A DNA stretch of 11,485 nt, taken from positions 1-11,485 of the forward strand of contig JAEZQR010000101.1 of the NCBI GenBank assembly GCA_023413015.1, read 5' to 3'. The notes under the pieces are model-generated. The model saw nothing but the letters and a program-made list of their open reading frames with translations, had not been told where the DNA came from and made no database searches. A program made the translations under genes and the position numbers. Shown here in pieces: positions 6,766-11,485 of the stretch. Each line of letters begins with the position of its first letter. Position 1 is the stretch's first letter. Source of the DNA: Pseudomonadota bacterium. Lineage in GTDB: Bacteria; Pseudomonadota; Alphaproteobacteria; Sphingomonadales; Sphingomonadaceae.

Positions 6766-7536
6766 TCAGGCCGCCCGGGCTGCCGGCAGGTCGCCCTCGA
6801 AGATCACCTGGTCGGCGCAGCGGCCGGCGAGCGCATGCGCGGCGTCCCCGCGCACGGTCCAGGTCAGCAGCTTCAGACCGTGGTCGCGCGCGGAGGCGGT
6901 GAAGGGGGAGGGCAGTCGCCGGATGTCGAAGGCGAGGAAGTGCGGCCTGGCGCGCCACACCATCGCCTGCCGCCGGAGCCGCTCGCGCAGGTTGTAGGGC
7001 GACAGCGGCCGGCGGTCCGCCTCGGTCATGACCAGCCCCCGCACGACCTTGGGCGCGTTCTCCGCGTACCAGGCAGGAACGTTGGGGTGGAAGGACATGA
7101 CGGCAGTCGGTCCCTTGTAGCCTTCGAGGGCGCGGCGCACGGCAAGGCTGGCCGGCAGGTAGCGGCGGTCGGTGGCCTTCACCTCGATCAGCACCGGCAC
7201 GCGGCCGCCGATGTGCCGCAGCACGTCGTAGAGCGTATGCAGCGTCTCGTCGGTTCCCTTGAGCCCGATCGCCTGAAGCTCCGCCACGCTCCGCTGCGCC
7301 ACCGGCCCGGTGGCGTCGGTCATGCGATCGAGCGTGGCGTCGTGGAACACCACCACGTCGCCGTCACGCGTGAGCTGAACGTCGAGCTCGATGCCGAAGC
7401 CCTGGGCGATCGCCCGATCGAAGGCGGCGAGGCTGTTCTCGGCGACGCCGGCGTCGTGCAGCCCGCGATGCGCGAACGGCTGGCGCGACAGGAAATCCAG
7501 CGCCGAACCCTCGATGTCGGGCTTCGGCCAGAACAT
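6766..7536 (-). CDS. Glycerophosphodiester phosphodiesterase
   Basis: A 256-residue GDPD-family (UgpQ-like) enzyme that hydrolyses deacylated phospholipids to sn-glycerol 3-phosphate and an alcohol. Family signatures: AHRGLHD (H23, R24), AENSLAAF (E33), GIELDVQLTRDGDVVVFHD (E50, D52, H65, D66) and VLIEVKA. The catalytic His pair and metal-binding acids are all present. No signal peptide is evident, so it appears cytoplasmic. The ATG at 7536 lies 4 bp after the RidA-family stop codon, giving MFWPKPDIEG. The frame stays open to 7638, but that extension is antisense to the RidA C-terminus. It is probably co-translated with the RidA-family and FemAB-like genes on either side. Confidence 0.92.
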   Translation of the reverse strand: MFWPKPDIEGSALDFLSRQPFAHRGLHDAGVAENSLAAFDRAIAQGFGIELDVQLTRDGDVVVFHDATLDRMTDATGPVAQRSVAELQAIGLKGTDETLHTLYDVLRHIGGRVPVLIEVKATDRRYLPASLAVRRALEGYKGPTAVMSFHPNVPAWYAENAPKVVRGLVMTEADRRPLSPYNLRERLRRQAMVWRARPHFLAFDIRRLPSPFTASARDHGLKLLTWTVRGDAAHALAGRCADQVIFEGDLPAARAA

Positions 7537-7540
7537 CGCG

Positions 7541-8008
7541 TCAGAAGGCGGTCGCGTAGGCCACGATCGCGTCGACCTCGACCGGAACGCCGAGCGGCAG
7601 CACGGCCACGCCCACTGCCGAGCGCGCATGGCGGCCAACGTCGCCGAAGATCTCGACCATCAGGTCCGAGGCGCCGTTGGCGACCTTGGGCTGATCGGTG
7701 AAGCCGGGGGTCGAGGAGACGAAGACGCCGAGCTTCACGACACGGGTGACGCGGTCGAGCGTGCCGAGCGCCGCCTTCATCTGTGCGAGCAGGTTGATCG
7801 TGCACAGGCGCGCGGCGGCCTGACCCTGCTCGAGCGAATAATCCTCGCCCAACCGGCCCTTGAGCAGGCTGCCGTCGGCCTGGAAGGGAATCTGCCCCGA
7901 GATGTGGAGCAGTCCGTTCTCAAGCACGTAGGGCACGTAGTTGGCGGCCGGGGCCGCCGCCTGCGGCAGTTCGATTCCGGCATTGCGCAGGCGTTCTTCG
8001 ATGGTCAT
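7541..8008 (-). CDS. RidA (YjgF/YER057c/UK114) family protein
   Basis: A 155-residue member of the Rid superfamily. The group fits long-form RidA-like proteins with a TIEERL N-terminus, LENGLLHISGQIP, GKLG/GRLGEDYSLEQGQAAAR, INLLAQ, GFTDQPKVANGASDLM and GRHARSAVGVAVLPLGVPVEVDAI. The Arg equivalent to E. coli RidA R105 is kept as R129, so imine/enamine (2-aminoacrylate) hydrolysis is possible. This longer subgroup is less well characterised, and I leave the symbol blank. The ATG at 8008 has GGAG 6 nt upstream. The frame is open to 8059, but those residues do not resemble the family. It is separated from the upstream HAD gene by 64 bp containing a hairpin (8025-8049). Confidence 0.92.
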   Translation of the reverse strand: MTIEERLRNAGIELPQAAAPAANYVPYVLENGLLHISGQIPFQADGSLLKGRLGEDYSLEQGQAAARLCTINLLAQMKAALGTLDRVTRVVKLGVFVSSTPGFTDQPKVANGASDLMVEIFGDVGRHARSAVGVAVLPLGVPVEVDAIVAYATAF

Positions 8009-8024
8009 TCTTCGCTCCGATTTT

Positions 8025-8049
8025 CGCCGGCTCAAAGCATTTGCCGGCG
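8025..8049 (-). repeat. Inverted repeat just upstream of the RidA-family gene
   Basis: CGCCGGC (8025-8031) and GCCGGCG (8043-8049) form a perfect 7-bp stem with an 11-nt AT-rich loop, within the 64-bp gap between the HAD gene and the RidA-family gene. Read on the minus strand it is followed by AAAAT, not a T-run, so it is not an intrinsic terminator. It may be an mRNA processing or stability hairpin, or a protein-binding dyad. Confidence 0.5.
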
Positions 8050-8072
8050 CAAAGTTCAAGTCGGGGAAGTGT

Positions 8073-8681
8073 TTAGCCGATCACGCTGCGGATATGATCG
8101 AGTGCTGTCGGCCAGTCGTCGATGCGAGCGTGCGCGTCGGGCGCGGAGGGGATCAGCGTCCGCAGCTCGGGATCGGCGATCATGTGCAGTCGGTGCACCT
8201 GCGGCGCGTGCCGCGCGACCGAGCTGTGGTGCGGCGGCAGGTCGTCGATGAACACCACGGGACCGGGCTGCCGCTCGGCGATCAGCGTCGCGATCGGCGG
8301 GCCCTTCGGCCCCTGGTTGCACATCACCTCATAGGGCATGCCGTGGCGCGTCAACTCCTCGCCGCGGCGGGTGCGGACCATGTCGCGGATGTTGGTGAGG
8401 ATCAGGATGTCGGCCCGCTCGCTCAGGGTCCGCAATGCCTCGACCGCCCCGGGCGTGGGATATTGCGTCGCCATGTGCGTCTCGAAGAAGGCGTCGAGCA
8501 GCGGTTCGAGCTCGGCCTGCGCGATCGCCGTCCCGCAGGCCCGCCTGCGGATCGAGCCGGCGAGTGTGAAGCTTTCGAACTTCAGCTCCATGTCGTGCTC
8601 GTCGCGCAGATAGCTGCGGAAGGGCTCCGCGAAGTGCAGCAGCACCTCGTCGCAGTCGCAGATGATCAGGGGGCGGCTCAT
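8073..8681 (-). CDS. HAD-superfamily hydrolase
   Basis: A 202-residue protein with the four HAD motifs: I, CDCDEV (nucleophile D9, acid/base D11); II, LILTN (T96); III, K126 in QGPKGPP; IV, FIDDLPPHH (D146, D147). The insert between motifs I and II is helical, as in C1-cap phosphatases. The overall fold predicts a cytoplasmic Mg-dependent phosphatase, but the substrate cannot be named. The His pair in the motif IV loop (HH, 151-152) is unusual to my eye. The ATG at 8681 overlaps the stop of the DUF3572 gene by 4 bp (ATGA), so the two are probably translationally coupled. Confidence 0.85.
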   Translation of the reverse strand: MSRPLIICDCDEVLLHFAEPFRSYLRDEHDMELKFESFTLAGSIRRRACGTAIAQAELEPLLDAFFETHMATQYPTPGAVEALRTLSERADILILTNIRDMVRTRRGEELTRHGMPYEVMCNQGPKGPPIATLIAERQPGPVVFIDDLPPHHSSVARHAPQVHRLHMIADPELRTLIPSAPDAHARIDDWPTALDHIRSVIG

Positions 8682-8962
8682 CGGTCCTCCAGTATCCGGC
8701 GCGCGGCCACGAGCGCCTCGGGCTTAACCTCCAGTGCCGCAGCGCAGGCGATCAGGTCGGGCTCGTGCTGCTCGAGGAACGTCAGCACGGCGCCGAGCAA
8801 CGCCGGATCTCCGGCGCGCTGTCGCAAGGTCTGCACGTCGAGGCCGGTCACCGACAGCAGGCGCGGGCCGAGGTCGGCATCGCCGATCACATAGGCCAGC
8901 GCCCGAAGTCCGAGCGTCTCGGCGTCGGGTCCCGGCGATTTCGATTTGTCGCAGCGTACCAT
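8678..8962 (-). CDS. DUF3572 family protein
   Basis: A 94-residue, all-helical small protein. It matches the alphaproteobacterial DUF3572 pattern: ETLGLRALAYVIGDADLGPRLL, then SVTGLDVQTLRQRAGDP, then AVLTFLEQHEPDLIACAAALEV and a terminal ARRIL helix. Function is unknown; there is no signal peptide, membrane segment or catalytic motif. I start it at ATG 8962 (MVRCDKSK); a GTG one codon upstream is an alternative. The open frame continues to 9238, but that part is antisense to divK. It is the first gene of the minus-strand run and overlaps the HAD gene by 4 bp. The 111-bp gap to divergent divK (8963-9073) must hold both promoters, but I see no convincing boxes there. Confidence 0.78.
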   Translation of the reverse strand: MVRCDKSKSPGPDAETLGLRALAYVIGDADLGPRLLSVTGLDVQTLRQRAGDPALLGAVLTFLEQHEPDLIACAAALEVKPEALVAARRILEDR

Positions 8963-9073
8963 CACGACTAACGATCTATTGTTGATGGGCGGATGCTGCC
9001 AGCCCCCGGGCCGCCGGTCCGCCCCGGATTTCGTAGAAAAGCCTGAATTTCTTGAAAAGGATGTGTCGGCGTC

Positions 9074-9436
9074 ATGACGAAGACCGTGCTCGTGGTTGAG
9101 GACAACGACCTCAACATGAAGCTGTTCTGCGATCTGCTCGAAGCGCATGGCTACACGACGATACCGACCCGCGACGGGCGCGGCGTGCTGGACCTGGTGC
9201 GCGAGCGCCGGCCGGACCTGATCCTGATGGACATCCAACTGCCCGAGGTCTCGGGCTTGGACATCACACGTCAGCTAAAAAACGATCCCGAGTTGAACAA
9301 GACCCCGGTCATCGCCGTTACAGCCTTCGCACTGAAGGGCGACGAGGAGCGAATCCGGCAGGGCGGCTGCGATGCCTATATCGCCAAGCCGATCTCGGTC
9401 GCGCGATTCATCGAGACGGTGCGGCAGTTCGCGTGA
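9074..9436 (+). CDS. divK: Single-domain response regulator DivK
   Basis: A 120-residue stand-alone receiver, close along its length to Caulobacter DivK (EDNDLNMKLFCDLLEAHGY, MDIQLPEVSGLDIT, AVTAFALKGDEERIRQGGCDAYIAKPISVARF). The phosphorylation site is intact: acidic pocket E9/D10, acceptor D53, T83 and K105. In Caulobacter, DivK is phosphorylated by DivJ, dephosphorylated by PleC, and acts through DivL/CckA to control CtrA and through PleC to affect PleD. There is no output domain, as expected. The ATG at 9074 gives the family N-terminus MTKTVLVVEDN, but the best Shine-Dalgarno (AAGGA) lies about 12 nt upstream, slightly far. pleD follows after 27 bp, the same order as in Caulobacter. Confidence 0.95.
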   Translation: MTKTVLVVEDNDLNMKLFCDLLEAHGYTTIPTRDGRGVLDLVRERRPDLILMDIQLPEVSGLDITRQLKNDPELNKTPVIAVTAFALKGDEERIRQGGCDAYIAKPISVARFIETVRQFA

Positions 9437-9463
9437 GTTCCATGGGATGGGGTCAAGTCACCG

Positions 9464-10837
9464 ATGACGGCACGAGTGCTCATCGTGGATGGCGAGACGG
9501 AATCGCGGGCTGCGCTCGAGCGCCAGCTGGGTGAGGAGTTCTTCGACACGCTCCTCGCCGGTGACGGCGAGGAGGCGCTCAAGCTGGCCCGCCGGGAGGC
9601 CCCCGACCTCATCCTCCTCGGTACGGAGATGCCCGGCCTCGACAGCTTCGAGATTTGCCGCCGGCTAAAGGCCGATCCCGAAACCTCGCACGTACCCGTC
9701 GTCATGATGACGATGATTGATCAGCCGGCCGCGCGGCTGCGCGGGCTGTCGGTGGGCGCCGACGATTTCCTGGCGCGGCCGGTGCCACCGGTCGAGCTGT
9801 TCGCGCGCGTCCGGTCGCTGGTGCGCCTCAAGACGCTGTTCGACGAGATCCGCGCCCGCGAGGCGACGGGCGGCGCGCTCGGCGTCAGCCCCGTGCTCGA
9901 CATTTCGGCGGCCGAGGACCGCGCGACGATCATCGTCGTCGACGATGGCAACGAGCGCATCCCCGAGTTCCTGACGATGCTGCGCAGCTTCGGCACCGTG
10001 GTGACGGTGCCGGCCGAACGTGCCATCGACCGGTTGCGCAAGACGCCGTGCGACATCGTCGTCGTCGGGCTGGCCGGCGGGCGCGTCGATGGGCTTCGGC
10101 TGGTCTCGCGCCTGCGCTCGCACGCGGAGACACGGCGAGTGCCGGTGCTCGCCTTCTGCGACGCCGAGGACAGTTCACCGCTCGTGAAGGGCTTCGAGCT
10201 GGGGGTGAGCGATTGCGTCAAGCTTCCGGTCGACATGCTCGAGGTGGTGGCCCGCGTCCGTACGCTGCTGCGCCGCAAGCGTCTCACCGAGAAGATGCGC
10301 CAGAATGTGATGCTGTCGATGCGGCTGGCGACTACCGACGCCGTGACCGGCCTCTACAACCGCCACTACATGATGCATCATCTGACGACGACGATCGCGC
10401 GCGCGCGGGCCGGCACGCGGCCGGTGGCGTTGATGATGGTCGACATCGATCATTTCAAGTCGATCAACGATACCTATGGGCACGCCGCCGGCGACAAGGC
10501 GCTGCGCGTGGTGGCCGATCGTCTCGCCGCTGGCGTGCGTGGCGTCGACTTGACCGCCCGCTACGGCGGCGAGGAGTTCGTGGTGGTGATGCCGGATACC
10601 GACATGGCCGCCGCTGCCGCCGTCGCCGAGCGTCTGCGCGCCGCGATCGCCGCCGAACCGGTCGCGACCGGCAGCGCGCTGCTGCCGATCACCATCAGCA
10701 TCGGCGTCACCGTGCTCCACAGCGAGGACGAGGATGGCATGGCCCTGCTGTCGCGCGCCGACGAGGCGCTCTACGCAGCCAAGCGCGCGGGCCGGAACCG
10801 CGTGGTAACGGTAGCCACGCGCGAAGCGGCCGCCTGA
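9464..10837 (+). CDS. pleD: PleD-type diguanylate cyclase with degenerate receiver
   Basis: A 457-residue protein with Caulobacter PleD architecture: receiver 1 (about 2-120), degenerate receiver 2 (about 150-270) and GGDEF domain (about 290-450). The cyclase half is canonical: GGEEF at 368-372 and inhibitory I-site RxxD at R359-D362, in the same positions as in Caulobacter, so it should make c-di-GMP from GTP. Receiver 1 is odd. The phospho-acceptor D53 is Gly (codon GGT, 9620-9622), D10 is Gly (GGC, 9491-9493) and K105 is Arg. D9, T83 and F102 remain, and Y26 is Phe. Receiver 2 also lacks an acceptor, as in Caulobacter. Activation by phosphorylation therefore looks impossible here. The ATG at 9464 is fixed by homology (MTARVLIVD), and its ribosome-binding site is weak. 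It is probably co-transcribed with divK. Confidence 0.93.
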   Translation: MTARVLIVDGETESRAALERQLGEEFFDTLLAGDGEEALKLARREAPDLILLGTEMPGLDSFEICRRLKADPETSHVPVVMMTMIDQPAARLRGLSVGADDFLARPVPPVELFARVRSLVRLKTLFDEIRAREATGGALGVSPVLDISAAEDRATIIVVDDGNERIPEFLTMLRSFGTVVTVPAERAIDRLRKTPCDIVVVGLAGGRVDGLRLVSRLRSHAETRRVPVLAFCDAEDSSPLVKGFELGVSDCVKLPVDMLEVVARVRTLLRRKRLTEKMRQNVMLSMRLATTDAVTGLYNRHYMMHHLTTTIARARAGTRPVALMMVDIDHFKSINDTYGHAAGDKALRVVADRLAAGVRGVDLTARYGGEEFVVVMPDTDMAAAAAVAERLRAAIAAEPVATGSALLPITISIGVTVLHSEDEDGMALLSRADEALYAAKRAGRNRVVTVATREAAA

Positions 10838-10844
10838 AACGCGA

Positions 10845-10866
10845 ACGGCCGCCCGAAGGCGGCCGT
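10845..10866. terminator. Bidirectional hairpin between pleD and rpmG
   Basis: ACGGCCGCC (10845-10853) and GGCGGCCGT (10858-10866) form a perfect 9-bp stem with a 4-nt loop, lying 7 bp after the pleD stop and 43 bp past the rpmG stop. On the minus strand the loop reads TTCG closed by C-G, the exceptionally stable UUCG tetraloop. T-runs are poor on both sides (TCGCGTTT on the minus strand). A smaller CCGAG/CTCGG hairpin sits at 10893-10905. It probably serves both convergent genes. Confidence 0.6.
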
Positions 10867-10909
10867 CGTCGAAGTCGCATGAAGCGCGCCGCCCGAGCGG
10901 CTCGGCTCC

Positions 10910-11077
10910 TTACTTGATCTTCGCTTCCTTGAACTCGACGTGCTTGCGCACGACCGGGTCGTACTTGCGGAAGGTCAGCTTCTCGGTCTGCGTGCGCGGG
11001 TTCTTCTTCGTCACGTAGAAGAAGCCGGTGTCGGCCGTGCTGACGAGCTTGATCTTGACGGTAGTCGGCTTGGCCAT
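10910..11077 (-). CDS. rpmG: 50S ribosomal protein L33
   Basis: A 55-residue, Lys-rich protein read directly from the sequence: it starts MAKPTTVKIKLVSTADTG, continues FFYVTKKNPRTQTEKLTFRKYDP and ends EAKIK. This is the L33 family signature and normal length. It has no cysteines, so it is the zinc-independent (C-minus) form. It belongs to the large ribosomal subunit near the E site. The ATG at 11077 is preceded by AAAGGG. It is convergent with pleD, with a shared hairpin between them, and has a candidate promoter at 11143-11171. Confidence 0.95.
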   Translation of the reverse strand: MAKPTTVKIKLVSTADTGFFYVTKKNPRTQTEKLTFRKYDPVVRKHVEFKEAKIK

Positions 11078-11103
11078 CGCGGCGCCCTTTGTTCTTCGAT
11101 TCC

Positions 11104-11131
11104 AAGAAAAAGAAAGCGGCGAAGCCGCCGC
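11104..11131 (-). promoter_or_regulatory. Terminator-like hairpin in the rpmG leader
   Basis: On the minus strand GCGGCG (plus 11126-11131), loop GCTT and CGCCGC (plus 11116-11121) form a 6-bp all-GC stem, immediately followed by TTTCTTTTTCTT (plus 11104-11115). The form is that of an intrinsic terminator. It lies inside the rpmG 5' leader, 27 nt before the start codon and very close to the predicted transcription start. It could be an attenuator or a 5'-end stability hairpin with a U-rich stretch. Confidence 0.45.
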
Positions 11132-11142
11132 GGTCGGCGCGC

Positions 11143-11171
11143 TATCTGGCCTATGAGCGTCGCCAAGTCAA
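11143..11171 (-). promoter_or_regulatory. Candidate rpmG promoter
   Basis: On the minus strand a -35 TTGACT (plus 11166-11171) and a -10 CAGATA (plus 11143-11148) are 17 bp apart, predicting a start near 11136 and a leader of about 60 nt. The -35 is near consensus. The -10 is moderate, as is common in GC-rich alphaproteobacteria. Confidence 0.5.
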
Positions 11172-11242
11172 GGCCACGGGCGCGCTTAATGCCGGCGTAA
11201 TCTTCGTCGTTCATGATGAGGGTAGGAGCAAGGGGGTGGCCC

Positions 11243-11485
11243 ATGCCGAGTGACGACAAGCAGGCGTTGCGCCGCGAGATTGCCGAGCGGATCGGCGGGT
11301 TGAACCGTGATGCCGTGCATCTGGCGCCCCGTGAGGTGATGCGGCAACTGCACGCCATCCGGGCGCTGTCGCATAATGGCGGGCTCGCCGCCGTGGCGGC
11401 GCTGGCTGGCGCGCTCGAGGACGAACTCGTCCTCCACGGTGCCGGGGTGGCGATCCATGCCTATCTCGATCGCATGGCCGATGCC
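11243..11485 (+). CDS. Hypothetical protein, 3' end outside the window
   Basis: An open frame from ATG 11243 runs off the window end without a stop (81 codons). It has AGGGGG 6 nt upstream. The visible part begins MPSDDKQALRREIAERIGGL and is soluble and helical, with segments 'REVMRQLHAIRALSHNGGLAAVAALAGALEDEL' and 'GAGVAIHAYLDRMADA'. The 'AIRALSHNGGLAAVAALAGALE' stretch resembles helical-bundle proteins generally, but I do not recognise a family. It is divergent from rpmG, with a 165-bp gap carrying the rpmG promoter and leader; I see no clear promoter for this gene there. Start and coding status are supported by the ribosome-binding site and steady third-position GC. Confidence 0.65.
   Translation, partial: MPSDDKQALRREIAERIGGLNRDAVHLAPREVMRQLHAIRALSHNGGLAAVAALAGALEDELVLHGAGVAIHAYLDRMADA

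Noticed and set aside
6103..7701. 532-codon open frame on the plus strand
   Set aside because: Runs antisense through the FemAB-like, phosphodiesterase and RidA genes. It matches no family and ends in Arg/Pro repeats.
8009..8059. Longer start for the RidA-family protein (17 extra residues)
   Set aside because: The extension has no family similarity and would span the hairpin. The ATG at 8008 has a well-placed GGAG.
8963..9073. CtrA-type site (TTAA-N7-TTAA) in front of divK
   Set aside because: No such pair of half sites is present in the divK/DUF3572 gap.
8963..9238. Longer start for the DUF3572 protein
   Set aside because: The extension is antisense to divK and crosses the divergent promoter region.
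11098..11102. GATTC (GANTC, CcrM methylation site) in the rpmG leader
   Set aside because: A single 5-bp degenerate site is expected by chance, and no cluster is seen.
11011..11358. 115-codon minus-strand frame upstream of and through rpmG
   Set aside because: Its 3' part is out of frame with and overlaps rpmG on the same strand, and its 5' part is antisense to the gene at 11243. The internal MNDEDYAGIK start looks tempting but leads into Arg/Ser low complexity.

Overview
The window is a stretch of high-GC alphaproteobacterial chromosome, most likely from a sphingomonad (Sphingomonadales). The best evidence is gene content. It has close orthologues of the Caulobacter cell-cycle proteins MipZ, DivK and PleD, with divK and pleD adjacent as in Caulobacter. 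It also has an alphaproteobacterial-type phasin, a DUF3572 protein and a PgmG-like phosphomannomutase/phosphoglucomutase. I see no insertion sequences, phage genes, CRISPR arrays, tRNA or rRNA. Base composition looks even, so this reads as core genome rather than an island.

Layout. Positions 1-3220 are all on the minus strand. In transcription order they hold mipZ (cell-division-plane ATPase), a small membrane-anchored J-domain protein overlapping the mipZ stop by 4 bp, the hexose-phosphate mutase, and a phasin. The phasin has its own promoter, flanked by two TGC-N3-GCA dyads, and an intrinsic terminator at 23-54. Divergent from mipZ, on the plus strand, are panC (pantothenate synthetase), a 98-residue SEL1-like protein and ada (adaptive DNA-alkylation response). 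ada ends tail-to-tail, with a 17-bp overlap, against a minus-strand run (5626-8962). Read in transcription order, that run is DUF3572 protein, HAD hydrolase, RidA-family protein, glycerophosphodiester phosphodiesterase and FemAB/GNAT-like protein. It is tightly packed except for a 64-bp gap before the RidA gene.

From 9074 the plus strand carries divK and pleD. A strong hairpin then separates pleD from the convergent rpmG (ribosomal protein L33), a 55-residue gene. The window ends inside an unidentified plus-strand gene (from 11243).

Functional reading. Two groups concern cell polarity and division: mipZ with its J-protein partner, and divK-pleD. A third concerns carbon storage and envelope sugars (phasin, mutase). 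The rest is housekeeping. The most notable anomaly is PleD. Its diguanylate cyclase half is fully canonical (GGEEF 368-372, I-site R359/D362). Its first receiver domain, however, has lost the phospho-acceptor (D53 to G), one acidic-pocket Asp (D10 to G) and the conserved Lys (K105 to R). The neighbouring DivK keeps all of these. The phasin promoter architecture, consistent with PhaR-type control, is the second point of interest.
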